Positions 45,741 through 57,017 of a stretch of DNA of 64,000 nucleotides are shown here, in pieces; the first letter of the stretch is position 1, and the number at the start of each line of letters is the position of its first letter. A program made the position numbers and the translations under genes. Below the pieces are notes generated by a model that made no database searches, had not been told where the DNA came from, and was given only the letters and a program-made list of their open reading frames with translations. Source of the stretch: Aselliscus stoliczkanus. Taxonomy: Eukaryota > Chordata > Mammalia > Chiroptera > Hipposideridae. The DNA is taken from contig CM066737.1 of NCBI GenBank assembly GCA_033961575.1, forward strand, positions 60,842,771 through 60,906,770, in the 5' to 3' direction.

Positions 45741-47090
45741 AAACAGCCATGTGTAAAGTGTTATTGAAACATGAATGCTGGATCCACTGTCTGCTTGGGG
45801 TGGAACAAGGTCAATTGTCAGGGAAAATTTCATAGAATAAATGTTGTTTATGCAAAGTCTTGAAAAAAAAGGAAAAAGAGAACAATCAAAGAGCTGAAAA
45901 TTACAAAAAACAAACCACCCTCCTATTTAGGGGTATCAGAAAGTACTGAGTAAGACAAAATAGATGAATCCAAATTCAAGAGAAAAGAGAAAAATTTACC
46001 CTGCATATGACAAACATTTTACCTTGCATTTGCCTCAAGGCATTTGCTGATTCATAAGCTGCATAAATAGAGAGGCTGGTAAGCTAAGCAGCTGTGTGGA
46101 AGTGGTTGCTGAGAGTCAGAGGAGTCTACAGAGCTTTTCACCAGTCTCACAAGGCTGACAGGAAAAAAAAAATAGAGCTCCCACCTACCAAAGCAGCCAA
46201 TAAATGACTGGCAAAGATCCCAAAGAAGAGAAAAGCAGAAAAGTAAACCTGACAGTTCAAGCAGATTTTTCTCTCGAGGTATTCATCAAATTGTAAGTGG
46301 CACAAACATAGATGTGGAGAAACCTAGCATAATTTGGATCCTGAGAGGCTGAGAAACTAAGAGTGTATCAGTTAGGATTTGATTAGGGGATCAGAACCTT
46401 TCTGAGAGAAATGGAATAAATCATTTATCATATGTGTTAGATCTTACACAATTGTGGGAGCTGATGGAGGAGACAATGGAAGGCTTATGCCTCCATACCT
46501 GGGGTGGACCCACAGTCACTAAGTGTCAGCAAAGCCAGAATTTGAGAAGAAAACCAAGCAGAACAGAATTAGGGCAGACTGTAACCCACAAGGACTAACT
46601 GCAACCCCAGAGAGCACACTGGCACTTGTGGAAGCCGAAGGAGATCTGGTAGGAGCTGGAGTAGCTGCATGCTTGCCTACTGCTCTAAACTAGCAAGGTG
46701 AGTTAACAGAACAGCCACAACTTGCATGAGCTACAATGTGTCTAGACCCCCTAGGCCTACACTAATGTAGACAGCATGATAACTGAGGCTTTATTGCCAC
46801 CTTCCAAATCTTACATAATATTTTTTTTTCTAGAGATTAACAGTACTTGGAGCCAAATAGAGAAGGAAATTTTAGAAAGTATAGTTCCTTCTTGTTGGAG
46901 TATGAAACCACAGGCTCACCCTTTTCAACTTGGCATCCATATACACGTCTTTTAACCATGTTTGTCTACTGTATGAAAATAATAGCAACATAATTCAACT
47001 ATCGATTGTACCACTGAAAACACATTAACCAATTGAAGATACTTAACTATTTTCAGGTGATATTATTCCTCTTCTAACTGCATCATACTT
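45741..47090. other. Unassigned intergenic DNA
   Basis: No gene or repeat recognised in about 1.35 kb. Confidence 0.45.
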
Positions 47091-47219
47091 CCTGCATTAG
47101 TCAGCTCTGGCTGCCATAACATAGTGCCACAGACTGGGTGGCTTAAACAACAGACTTTTTCTCTCACAGTTCTGGAAACTAGAGGTACCAATTCAAGGTG
47201 TCCACAAGTTTGGTTTCTT

Positions 47220-47322
47220 TTTTTTTTTTGAGGGCAGTGTCACTGGCCCTCATATGTGGGACCTGAACCGAGGCCGCTGGCTTCCCAAGCCAGTGCTTAA
47301 CCACCGTGCCACTTGACCGGCC
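47220..47322 (-). mobile_element. Short tRNA-derived SINE (type A), antisense
   Basis: 'gagggcagtgtcactggccc', 'gggacctgaaccgaggc', 'cttcccaagccagtg', ends 'ccacttgaccggcc'. A perfect 18-bp target duplication, ccacaagtttggtttctt, at 47202-47219 and 47323-47340, inside the MLT1 LTR. Confidence 0.96.
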
Positions 47323-47415
47323 CCACAAGTTTGGTTTCTTCTTAAATCTCTCTTCTTGGCTTACATATGGCCAACTTCTCATCGTGTCCTCATTATAGCT
47401 GTGCCTTTGTGCATA

Positions 47416-47982
47416 CAAGGTCTGACAATTAAGTTTGCAAAGTTGTTACAATGATGTTGCTAACCTCTTTTTGATATAAGAGGGATTATTCATTATGAAT
47501 TTGTATGAACTGGACAGTTAACCAAGTTTACTATTTGGAAGTGCTGAAATGGCTGTGTGAAACAGTAAGCAAACCTGAACTTTTTGCCAACAATTCATGG
47601 CTCTTGCATCACAACAATGCACTGCTTCACAGGGCACTGTCTGTGAGGGAGTTTTTAGCGAATAAACAAATAACTATATTGGGACATCCTCCCTACTCAC
47701 CTGATCTGGCCCCAATGATTTCTTTTTTTACCTGAAGATCAAGGAAATATTGAAAGGAAGACATTTTGATGACATTCAGGGCATCAAGTGTAATACGATG
47801 ACAGCTCTGATGGCCATTCCAGAAAAAGAGTTCCAAAATTGCTTTAAAGGGTGGACTAGGTGCTGGCATCAGTGCATAGCTTCCCAAGGGGAGTACTTCG
47901 AAGGTAGCAATAATGATATTCAGCAATGAGGTATGTAGCACTTTTTCTAGGATGAGTTTGCAAATTTAATTGTCTGACCTCA
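47416..47982 (+). mobile_element. Internally deleted mariner transposon (567 bp)
   Basis: Terminal inverted repeats: left caaggtctgacaattaagtt, right complementing to tgaggtcagacaattaaatt, with the target TA duplicated at 47414-47415 and 47983-47984. Inserted in the MLT1 LTR. A full mariner is about 1.3 kb, so more than half of the interior is missing. Confidence 0.93.
47505..47940 (+). pseudogene. Mariner transposase remnant
   Basis: A 76-residue frame has the mariner landmarks HHNNALLHRALSVREFL and PPYSPDLAP. In active mariner transposases the second catalytic Asp sits in an HHDNA-like motif; here it is Asn. The third Asp follows SPDLAP; here a frameshift at about 47712 removes it. The N-terminal DNA-binding part and the first Asp are deleted. 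Later text (about 47735-47940, 'gatcaaggaaatattgaaaggaag') continues the C-terminal region in another frame. Cannot be active. Confidence 0.88.
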
Positions 47983-48434
47983 TACGTATTAGTATTTGGT
48001 ATCTCTTTTCTTCTGAAATTTCTTATTTTTATAAGGACAACAGTAAAATTGGACTAGGGCCAACCCTAAGGGTTTTGTTTAACTTAATCACCTCTTTAAA
48101 GGTCTTACCTCCAAAAACAGTCACATTCTGATGTACTGGGGATTAGGACTTCACCATATGAATTTGGGGAGGACACAATTCAACTCATAACACTCTCTAT
48201 GCCTTTGATGTCCTGTAAATTAATTAGTGAAATCTAAGGTTAACTACTACTACCATATCTTTTGTTAGATGGTAAAGGAATAGAAGAATTATAAGAAAAA
48301 TTGTTTAAGGACTACACACATATATTCATATCAAATTTAGGAAGAAATACTCATAGTAATCCTCTTTTCTGCAACTGATCGTGCAGTTATAAAAAGTATT
48401 TATAACTTCCTACTTCCTATCTAAAATGTATGTA

Positions 48435-48522
48435 AAAGCTATCTGACAGAATTGGTGAGAATAGTACAGATAAAATATGTAGAGTACCTAGCCAGTGTTC
48501 AATAATAGTAGTTCTTCTTTCC
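48435..48522 (+). repeat. MIR SINE 3' fragment
   Basis: 'agaattggtgagaatagtacagataaaatatgtagagtacctagccagtgttcaataatagtag' resembles the MIR 3' end. Confidence 0.5.
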
Positions 48523-48723
48523 AGTCAGTGGTATGCAGCTACTATTATGCTGGCTTGACATATTTTTTTCTCCTTCAGTTCATTTAAGATCCCTGTTTGA
48601 TATTTGTATGTCCATTTAATCATTTACCTTACTCTGCTACTCATCTATGTATCTCTTGACTGCTGACTGTTTGCATGTATATGTATCACTTTAGCTTGTG
48701 CTATTTATAAAGTTTTGATTTTT

Positions 48724-49170
48724 TTTGTAAAGATTTCATTGGGGAATTGGGGGAGGGGAACAGCGTTGGGGAATTGGGGAAGGGGAACAGACAAGTTGCT
48801 GTCTTTTTGTTCTTCAGTCTAGTTGCAGAGGACGTTGCTTCACTGGCCCATGTTGGCATCATCATTGCACTCTTCCCGGATGAGGCAGATTGGTAACCGG
48901 CCTCTGGATTGTCACTCAGTGCGGCTATTGACAGCACATGCTGGCTGCCAGCCACTCACGCTGGCCGCCGGCCACTCACTGTAGCCTATGGCAGCCCACT
49001 GCAGCAGGGGCTACAGCCTACACCATCGCCGGGGCTCGCACAGCCCAGCTCCAGGTGGAGCTGTTGTTAGCTGTAGAGGGCAGTGTCACTGGCCCTCATA
49101 TGTGGGATCCGAACTGGGGCCGCTGGCATCCTAAAACCAGCTCTTAACCAATGCGTCACTCGGCCGGCAC
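48724..49170 (-). mobile_element. Long tRNA-derived SINE (type B, T+ class), antisense
   Basis: About 447 bp with a 16-bp target duplication, taaagttttgattttt, at 48708-48723 and 49171-49186. The minus-strand body includes two tandem 'gccggc(g/a)gccagcgtgagtggc' units. The AATAAA of other copies has changed to AATGAA here. Confidence 0.94.
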
Positions 49171-49612
49171 TAAAGTTTTGATTTTTATTGCCTACCTGGA
49201 CTCTGACTCATCACTGGTCAGGCTCTGCTTCCCAGGTGTTCTACCTGGTCCCTTTGGCCAACAATGACCTGGCTTATATCTTGGATCCTTCTGACAAATC
49301 AGTGAGTATTTTAAAGGGAATTCATACTCTATGGTTTCATAAAATTCTTGACACAGTAAGCACTAAAAAACATCATGGCATTTTGTTATGTCAAGTGGTT
49401 CCTACCTTAGCATTTACTTTTGTCATTATAATTCCTCTTTTTTTTGATAGCTTCCCTTAATTAATAGCAGTACTTACTGATCTATATCTCCAGTAGTTTT
49501 ATTGCTTGAAACAATAAAGCTCTCTTCAAGCAGACAAGCTCTCATGTACAGTGCTTTAAACTTTCTTGATCAGTGACACTTGCAGAGTCTCATGAAAATT
49601 CTAGGGCTGCAC

Positions 49613-49723
49613 GGGCTGGCTGGGTGGCGCGGAGGTTAAGTCCTGGCTTGGGAAGCCAGCGGCCCCGGTTCTTCGGATCCCACATATGAGGGCCAGTGAC
49701 ACTGCCCTCAAAAAAAAAAAAAA
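49613..49723 (+). mobile_element. Short tRNA-derived SINE (type A)
   Basis: 'gggctggctgggtggcgcgg', 'cttgggaagccagcggccc', an extra 'ttc' in the B box region ('gttcttcggatccc'), then 'gagggccagtgacactgccctc' and an A tail. The duplication is imperfect (aaaattctagggct against gaaagttacagggc). Confidence 0.88.
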
Positions 49724-49729
49724 GAAAGT

Positions 49730-50715
49730 TACAGGGCCCCAACTACCACCACTCCCAATGTCTTTAGATATTTCAACATAAAATTGTGTATACAATTTCA
49801 GGAAGTTCATGGTTCTTTTGAAACACAGGATTTCAACTCCAGCTTATGAACTTCAACCTCATTCTTTCCTCTCACCTGAACCTATTTTTAAAATATTTAA
49901 ATAAAACATTCAGTGTGGGTTTTTTTTTAATTAAAAAAATAATATAAATGTAGACAATAGTTAAAAAGAATTATCAGGAATTCCAGAGGTAGTAAATCAT
50001 GAATTCTATGCTGATATGATTTCCTGATTTTTAAAAATGAGGGAAGACATATTGCCCTTCTCATGTTTTCCATCTGAACAGACATGCCACCGTGAAGGAT
50101 TTGTCAGTGGCAATGTTAATGACTAATTGAGCTTGGTAACAGTTAGCAAGTGGTTCACATGCTACTCTTTGTTGGGTATCTTACTCTTCACCAATGCTTA
50201 CTAACACCCTGGCCTTGGCATTTCTGTAGTTCATGGATTGATATATGAGCTATTATTTGACTTTTGTTTCCATAACTTGATATAACTCTCACTCATGTAC
50301 TACAACATGTACTGGAATTCCTTTATAATGTCATCTCTCAATGTGAGTTCTCCAAAGACTTACACTGTAATAGTTCTGTCATCATATTCATTATGACATC
50401 ATATTGGCATCATAATGGATTATTTTTGGACTTGTATCCTTATGCATTTCTCATTCTAATCTCTCATTATAATGGCATAATAACTGGGTCCCTACACTTT
50501 CATTGAAGTTATTATGAGAAAGTTAACATCATGACAACTCCAGATTAAATTTCACAGGAAATCAGCATTGTAAAAGAAACTTAAATAAGGTCCTGATAAG
50601 TAATTAGTAATTAGCTAACATTATTGGCTTGGAAGAATGTTACAGAATTAATTACAATTTGGTTTTACTTTCACATCCAATGTATTTCCTGTCCATAATT
50701 TAATCTTTTTTTAAA
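49730..50715. other. Unassigned intergenic DNA
   Basis: Nothing recognisable; includes a T/A-rich patch at 49920-49950. Confidence 0.45.
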
Positions 50716-50719
50716 GCCC

Positions 50720-53190
50720 CACATAGGGACTTCAGGTTTCCAGTTCAGCATACAAGGAGCTTAGATGTTGCCACTCCATCCTAACAACAAGGAAAAAGCT
50801 GAAAAACTGTAAAGTCAACTTCTCTTCTTAGATCTGTCAGAGAAGTGATGTCACAGTGAAAGATGCTACTTGCCAAATTAGAGAAACAGGAAGGTAAATA
50901 CAATGAATCACAAGTACTGAAACAGAAACCTTTGAGCAGAAACCTCTGAGGGAAAAAGAACTGGGGTATGAAAACCTTAATTGCAGTTAATAAATGGCTA
51001 GAAGTTAAGTATGGATAAGTCTGAGAGATAAAAACTCCAGGGGACTCAGCTATGGGAGGAGGGGGCTGCCACAATGTAGTGAATTTAATTTCTAGGAGTT
51101 GGACCAGGTTCTCACAATAAATATCAGATGAAGTCCCCTCATGCTAGTGGTAGGAAGAGGGGGAAATGAACCATTTTGAAATATGCCAGAACATTCTGTT
51201 CTTTTAAACAAGGTCTTCCCTCAAGAAAAAATTATTTTACCAGAGCTTAAAATATTGGGGGTTAATCTGAACCTAAGCAACCTAAGGGAAGGGAAATATC
51301 CAAATCCAGCTATCTCTATCTATCTGCAGGTGGGAAGAGAAATACCCAACTCCACCACACTCTAGCTATCTTGCGCTACCTAACAGAGGGAGGGAACATG
51401 TGAAGCTCACAATCCAGAGGCACAGGATCATTAAAAGACTGAGACCTAAACATAGGACTATAGAATGCTTCTGCTTCCCCTTGCCAGCACATTGCTAAAG
51501 GCCTATTTAACACACTTCCTTTTACCAAATATATCATGTTCGCCTTTCAACCAAAAATCGCAAGGCACATTAAAAAGCAAGAAACACTTTTGAAGACAAG
51601 AGCAAACATTAGAATCAAACCCAGATATGAAAATGATGTTGGAATTATCAGATATGGAACTTAAAATAACTATGATTAGTATGCTAAGATCTCTAATGGG
51701 TAAAATAGACACCATACAAGAATGGATGTGCAATATAAGCGGAGAGATGGAAATTTTAAGAAATGGAAATTTTAAGAGAGAACCAAAAAGAAATGCTAGA
51801 GATAGAAAACAATACCAGAAATGAACACTGCCTTTGATGGGCCTATTAATAAACTGAACATAGATAAGGAAAAAACTTCTAAGCTTGAGGATATCTCAAC
51901 AGAAACCTCCCAAACCAAAAAGTAAACAAAATAAAGATCGAAAGAAACAAAATAGAATATACAATGACTATGCAACAACTACAAAAGATGTAACATACAT
52001 GTAATGAGAATACCAGAAGAGAGAAAGGAATGGAAGAACGATTTGAAAAAATATTATTTTTTCATATTAATGTCAGACACTCAACCACAGATCCAAGAAG
52101 CTCAGAGAACACTAAGCAGGGTAAAACTCAAGAAAAAAAAAAACCTACGCATACACATACCATTTTCAAGCTACTGAAAATTAAAAAAAAAAAATTCTGA
52201 AAGAAGCCAGGTTGGGGAGAATATTAACTTTAGAGGAGCAAAGATAAGAATGACAACTGAATTCTATTCAGAAAACATGCAAGTAAGAAGAATGGAGTGA
52301 AATATTTAGTGTTGAGGGGGGAAAAGCCACATAAAATTCTGTACTCTATGAAATTATCCTTCAAAATTGAAGAAGTAAAGACTTTCACAGATAAGTAAAC
52401 ACTGAGGGAATTTGTTGTTAGTTTACAGGCCTTGCAAGAAATGTTAAAATAAGTACTTTAGAGATAAAGAACATGATATGGCCAGAGACTTGGATCTATA
52501 TAAAGAAAGGAAGAACATTAGAGAAAGAAAAAGTGGAGGTAAAATAAAAACTTATTTTTCTTATTCTTAATTGATCTAACTTAATTGAGCTAACAGTTTG
52601 TTCAAAATAATAACAGCAACAATGTATTCATTTGTGTGTGTGTTGGTGGGTGTATGCTTATGTATGCTAATATATAAGTGAAATAAATGGTAACAATGAT
52701 ACAAATCATGGGAGGAGAGAATTAGGGTTATTTTCTTATTATATGATACACTACATGTGAAGCAGTATACTATTATTTATAAGTGGACTTAGATTAGTTG
52801 TAAATATATTTTTCACACTCTAGGAAAACTATTAAAAAAAGTAAAAAAGAAGTATAATGTATAACTGATAAGTTAAGAAAAGAGAGACAATGGAATCACA
52901 TAAAATGCTTAATTAAATGCACAAAAGGCAGAAAAAGAGCAGAAGACAAGTGTAGAAACAAAGGACAAGGGTGACACATAGAAAACAGCAAAAAAAAATA
53001 ATTCAGTGTCAAGAATCACTTTAAATGTTAATAGCCTAAATATGCCAATTAAAAGGCAGAGATTGTCAGAGTGAATCAAAAAACAAGATCCTACTATAAA
53101 TTGCCTGCAAGAAACCCAAATTAAATATAAAGACACATATAGATTTAAATTAAATGGACAGTGGAAGATATCACAAATAATTGTTAGAGA
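50720..53190 (+). mobile_element. Old L1 (L1M-type): 5' region, ORF1, spacer, start of ORF2
   Basis: Four parts in order: 5' UTR-like (about 50730-51550), ORF1 remnant with coiled-coil-coding A-rich text (51600-52440), a long ORF1-ORF2 spacer of the kind seen in old L1M families ('gttcaaaataataacagcaacaatgtat', 'catgggaggagagaattagg', 'gaaaactattaaaaaaagtaaaaaag'), and ORF2 start (53020-53190: 'ccaattaaaaggcagagattgtcagagtga', 'tgcctgcaagaaaccca'). It breaks at about 53190. Confidence 0.75.
51600..52440 (+). pseudogene. Old L1 ORF1 remnant
   Basis: Frames of 60-65 residues carry ORF1-like text (MLELSDMELKITMISML and neighbours), followed by RNA-binding and C-terminal domain traces such as 'gaataccagaagagagaaagg' (compare 'ataccagaaggagaagagaag' at 56484). 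Many stops and frameshifts. Confidence 0.7.
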
Positions 53191-53194
53191 TAAC

Positions 53195-53469
53195 ATTAAT
53201 GAACAATCCCTCCCTTGGGTATATACCCCAAAAATCTGAAAACATTTATCCATAAAGATATATATACTCTGATGTTCATTGCAGCATTATTCATGGTGGC
53301 AAAGACATGGAAAGACTCAATGTGTCCCTTGATAGATGATTGGATAAAGATGTGGTATATATACACAATGGAATATTACTCTGCCATAAGCAAAGATTAA
53401 ATAGTGCAATTTGCAACAACAAGGATGGATCTTGAGATTATTATGCTAAGTGAAATAAGTCAGACAGAA
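53195..53469 (+). mobile_element. L1 ORF2 end (left part of an interrupted L1 3' end)
   Basis: Translates to IPPLGIYPK, MFIAALFMVAKTWKD and [19 protein letters not shown], the L1 ORF2 C-terminus, and continues to '..tgaaataagtcagacagaa'. The same L1 resumes at 55589 with a repeated 16 bp, so a composite insertion (53470-55588) interrupts it. Its left junction to the older L1 at about 53190 is an internal deletion or a separate insertion. Confidence 0.88.
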
Positions 53470-53573
53470 GACCGGCCGAGTAGTGCAGTGGTTAAGCGCT
53501 GGCTTCGTAAGCCAGCAGCCCCGGTTTGGGTCCCACATATGAGGGCCAGTGACACTGCCCTCAAAAAAAAAAA
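53470..53573 (+). mobile_element. Short tRNA-derived SINE (type A) at the edge of a composite insertion
   Basis: Full-length head (gaccggccgagtagtgcagt), 'gttaagcgctggcttcgtaag', 'gtttgggtccc', 'gagggccagtgacactgccctc', then 11 A. Its first base directly follows the 16-bp duplication aataagtcagacagaa (53454-53469). The matching copy (55589-55604) lies beyond the L1 derivative that follows the A tail. Confidence 0.92.
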
Positions 53574-53986
53574 TGGCGTTGCCAGGGAAATGCTGGGGGG
53601 GGTTGCCCTCTGGCTGCAACAGGCTGATCACTGAGACCCGATTGTGCGCGAATGGCTCAGATCCCCACCCTCTGCACGGATTGTGCTGCGTTGCCAGGGA
53701 AACGCATGGTGGGCATGCTCCGGCTCCCAACACGCTCCTCACTGAGACGAGGGAGTGCTCAAGACGCCTCGGGTTCCCGCTCTCCACACTACGCTTGCAG
53801 AGTTGCCAGGCTGGTGATTGGTTGTCGGGCTGCTCAGCCTTATCTGCGAGCAGCTGATTGGGACAGGCTGAGACTGGGAGTTTTCCTGGGAGTATTGGGC
53901 TGTGAGCTGTGTGCCTGCGTGATCCAGCCAGGGCTCTCCTGTTGATCTATCTAATACATCAAAACAATTCCAGAGTGACAGCCAGA

Positions 53987-54858
53987 ATGAGGAAACAAAG
54001 AAACATGTCACAAGTAAAAGATCAGAAGAAACCTCTAGAAATGAAACTAAATGAAACAGAGGGATCCAACCTTTCAGAGACAGTTTAGAAAACTGATGAT
54101 AAGAATGTTTAACAAATTTAGTGAGGACATAAGGAAGGATCAAGAAATCATAAAAAAACAACCAGTTAGAACTAAAGAATACAATAATTGAAATGAAGAA
54201 CACACTTGAAGGAATCACCAGTAGAGTAGATGAAGCAGAGGAGCGGATCCGTGATTTGGAAGACAAAATAGCAGAAATCACCCAGTTGGAACAACAAAAA
54301 GACCAAAGAATAAAAAACAATGAAAATAGTTTAAGAGCCCTATGGGACAAGATGCAGCGCAACCATCTTCGACTCATAGGAACACCAGAAGGAGAAGAGA
54401 AGAAGCAAGGGGTCGAGAATGTATTTGAAAAAATAATGACTGCAAACTTCCCTACCCTGATGAAGGAAATCAACATACATGCCCAGGAAGTGCAGAGGGT
54501 TCCAAACAAGCTGAACCCGAACAGGTCCACAACAAGACACATCATAGTTAAAATGGCAAAGGTTAAAGACAGAGACAGAATCCTAAAAGCAGCAAGAGAA
54601 AGACAGCAGGTTATATACAAAGGAACTCCTATTAGACTAACAGCTGACTTGTCTACAGAAAGTCTGCAGGCCAGAAGGGAGTGGCAGGAGATATTCAAAG
54701 TGACACAAAATAAAGGCCTACAACGAAGATTGCTCTACCCAGCACAGCTATCACTTAAAATTGAAGGAGAAATAAAGAGCTTCTCAGAAAAGACTAAGCT
54801 TAAGGAATTCATTACCACCAAGCCAGCATTGCAAGAATTGTTAAAAGGGCTTTTTTAA
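53987..54858 (+). pseudogene. L1 ORF1 (RNA-binding protein), broken, copy 1
   Basis: ORF1p binds L1 RNA as a trimer. The start MRKQRNMSQVK is followed by a stop after about 35 codons. From 54193 a 221-codon open frame resumes: coiled coil (RVDEAEERIRDLEDKIAEI, about residues 10-50 of this frame), an RRM-like part including LRLIGTPEGEEKKQGVEN, and the C-terminal domain with RSTTRHIIVKMAKVKDRDRI and LKAARERQQVIYKGTPIRLT. Length from start to end (about 290 codons) fits L1 ORF1. A long antisense frame here is only a shadow. Confidence 0.92.
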
Positions 54859-54914
54859 ACAAAAGAAAGGGGTAAACAAGCTAACCCAGGAAGACCAGGA
54901 ATACAAATAACAAA

Positions 54915-55512
54915 ATGGCAATACATATGCACCTATCAGTAATCCTTTTAAATGTGAATGGGCTAAATACTCCAATCAAAAGACAGAGTGGCTGAGTGGA
55001 TAAGAATATAGGACACATGAATATGCTGTTTACAGATGGAATAAGATATTTCATGCAAATGGAAATGAGAAGAAAAAAAAAAAGTTGGAATACCAATACT
55101 TATTTTGGACAAAGTAGACTTTAAAATGACTACAATAAAAGACAAAGAAGGGCACAATAACCCTAATAAACATCTATGCACCCGACATAGGAACTCCTAA
55201 TTACATATAACAGGTTTTGACACACATAAAGACAGAGATCAACAGTAACACAATCATAGTAGGGGACTTCAACACCATTGTCACCAATGGACAGACCCTT
55301 TAGACAGAAAATCAACACAGAAAGAGGGGCCTTAAATGACACTTTAGACCAGCTTGACTTCGTTGATATTTTTAGAGCATTTCACCCTGAAAAAACAGAA
55401 CATACATTCTTCTTAAGTGCACATGGGACATTTTCCAAGATAGACCATGTTAGGCCACAAAGCAAGTCTCAGTAAATTTAAGAAGATTGGAGTCATATCA
55501 AGCAGATATAAA
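54915..55512 (+). pseudogene. L1 ORF2 endonuclease domain remnant, copy 1
   Basis: Starts MAIHMHLSVILLNVNGLN-like text at 54915. The endonuclease is recognised by 'gtaggggacttcaacacc' (the Gly-Asp-Phe-Asn motif) and 'ttttccaagatagaccat' (Ser-Lys-Ile-Asp-His). About 60 bp are deleted near 55035 relative to copy 2. It is cut shortly before the place of the last catalytic Asp-His pair and joined to 3' UTR at about 55505. Confidence 0.85.
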
Positions 55513-55588
55513 GGAAAAACTGATGGTTGCTGGCTGGGAGGGAGTGGGGATGAGGGAGAGAGCAAAAAGAAAATAACAACAACAAAAT

Positions 55589-55730
55589 AATAAGTCAGAC
55601 AGAAAAAGTCAAAAACCATGAATTTACTCATATGTGGGATATAAAACTGAAAGCAACAAAGGAACAAGACAAACAATAAACAAAAACTCATACACACAGA
55701 CAACAGTTTCATGGTTACCACAGGGTAAAG
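55589..55730 (+). mobile_element. L1 3' end (right part of the interrupted L1)
   Basis: Resumes with the duplicated 'aataagtcagacagaa', then 'aaccatgaatttactcatatgtggg', 'aaacaataaacaaaaactcata', 'acagtttcatggttaccacaggg'. It is the downstream continuation of 53195-53469. It stops where copy 2 of the half-L1 begins, and its expected continuation is not found beyond copy 2. Confidence 0.88.
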
Positions 55731-56094
55731 GCTGATCACTGAGACCCGATTGTGTGCGAATGGCTCAGATCCCCACCCTCTGCACGGATTGTGCTGCGTT
55801 GCCAGGGAAACGCATGGTGGGCATGCTCCGGCTCCCAACACGCTCCTCACTGAGACGAGGGAGTGCTCAAGACGCCTCGGGTTCCCGCTCTCCACACTAC
55901 GCTTGCAGAGTTGCCAGGCTGGTGATTGGTTGTCGGGCTGCTTGGCCTGAACTGGGAGCAGAAGATTGAGACAGGCTGAGACTGGGAGTTTTCCTGGGAG
56001 TGTTGGGCCGTGAGCTGTGTGCCTGTGTGATCCAGCCAGGGCTTTTCTGGTGATCTATCTAATACATCGAAGCAATCCCAAGGTGACAGCTAGA

Positions 56095-56960
56095 ATGAGG
56101 AAACAAAGAAACATGTCACAAGTAAAAGATCAGAAGAAACCTCTAGAAATGGAACTAAATGAAACAGAGAATCCAACCATTCAGAGACAGAGTTTAGAAC
56201 ACTGATGATAAGAATGTTTAACGAACTTAGTGAGGACATAAGGAAGGATAGAGAAATAATAAAAAACAACCAGTTAGAAATAAAGAATACAACAACTGAA
56301 ATGAAGAACACACTTGAATCACCAGTAGATTAGATGAAGCAGAGGATTGGATCAGCAATTTAGAATACAAAATAGCAGAAATCACCTAGTTGGAACAACA
56401 AAAAGAAAAAAGAATAAAACACAATGAAAATAGTTTAAGAGACCTGTGGGAAAAGATGAATCGCAACAACTACACATCATAGGGATACCAGAAGGAGAAG
56501 AGAAGAAGCAAGGGGTCGAGAATGTATCTCAAAAAATAATGGCTGCAAACTTCCCTACCCTAGTGAAGGAAATCGTCATCCAAGCCCAGGAAGTGCAGAG
56601 AGTTCCAAACAAGCTGAACCCAAACAGGTCCACACCAAGACACATGATAGTTAAAATGGCAAAGGTTAAAGACAGAGACAGAATCCTAAAAGCAGCAAGA
56701 GAAAGACAGCAGGTTACATACAAAGGAACTCCTATTAGACTAACAGCTGAATTCTCTACAGAAACTCTGCAGGCCAGAAGGGAGTGTCAGGAGATATTCA
56801 AAATGACACAAAATAAAGGTCTACAACCAAGATTGCTCTACCTAGCACAGCTACCACTTAAAATTGAAGGAGAAATAAAGAGCTTCTCAGAAAAGAATTA
56901 GCTTCAGGAATTCATGACTACCAAGCAAGCATTGCAGGAAATCTTAAAAGGGCTTTTTTA
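56095..56960 (+). pseudogene. L1 ORF1 (RNA-binding protein), broken, copy 2
   Basis: Start MRKQRNMSQVK, stop after about 36 codons, further breaks in the coiled coil, then an open frame 56446-56901 (151 codons) with IPEGEEKKQGVEN, NRSTPRHMIVKMAKVKDRD and ARERQQVTYKGTPIRLTAE. A stop at 56899 ends it about 20 codons before the end seen in copy 1. Differences from copy 1 in breaks show separate decay. Confidence 0.92.
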
Positions 56961-57017
56961 AACAGAAGAAAGCGGTAAACAAGCTAATCTAGGAAGACCA
57001 GAAATACAAATAACAAA

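Larger units (their letters stand above)
47093..48192 (-). mobile_element. MLT1-type LTR (ERVL-MaLR), antisense, twice interrupted
   Basis: Reverse complement of MLT1 in three pieces: 47093-47219 ('tgcattagtcagctctggctgccataac', 'ccacagactgggtggcttaaacaacag', 'ctctcacagttctggaaac'), 47341-47415 ('ctcttcttggcttaca', 'catcgtgtcctc') and 47985-48192 ('aatcacctctttaaaggtcttacctcc', 'agtcacattctgatg', 'catatgaatttggggaggacacaattcaactcataaca'). A SINE and a mariner separate them. Flanking 5-mers (cttcc and ctctc) do not match exactly. Confidence 0.92.
53574..55588 (+). mobile_element. Half-L1-like nonautonomous element, copy 1
   Basis: Order: L1 5' UTR part (53574-53986, with CpG-rich words such as 'acgaggg' and 'gacgcctcggg'), ORF1 (53987-54858), endonuclease part of ORF2 (54915 to about 55505), then about 70 bp of 3' UTR ('ggaaaaactgatggttgct', 'gggatgaggg') and an A-rich end. 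Reverse transcriptase and the rest of ORF2 are absent. The same endonuclease-to-3' UTR junction occurs in copy 2. Confidence 0.88.

Noticed and set aside
47505..47735. A possibly active transposase
   Set aside because: The N-terminal part is deleted, one catalytic Asp is replaced by Asn, and a frameshift removes the last.
53470..53573. tRNA-like sequences with A and B box motifs, here and at the other SINE heads
   Set aside because: They lack a full cloverleaf with a proper anticodon and acceptor stem, and are followed by SINE bodies or A tails with target duplications. They are SINE heads, not tRNA genes.
53739..54698. A 319-residue antisense open frame
   Set aside because: It lies wholly opposite the 5' UTR and ORF1 of the half-L1 element. 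The plus strand has the recognisable protein; the antisense frame is its shadow.
56529..56723. Antisense frame with signal-peptide-like leucine/serine text
   Set aside because: Complement of L1 ORF1 copy 2.
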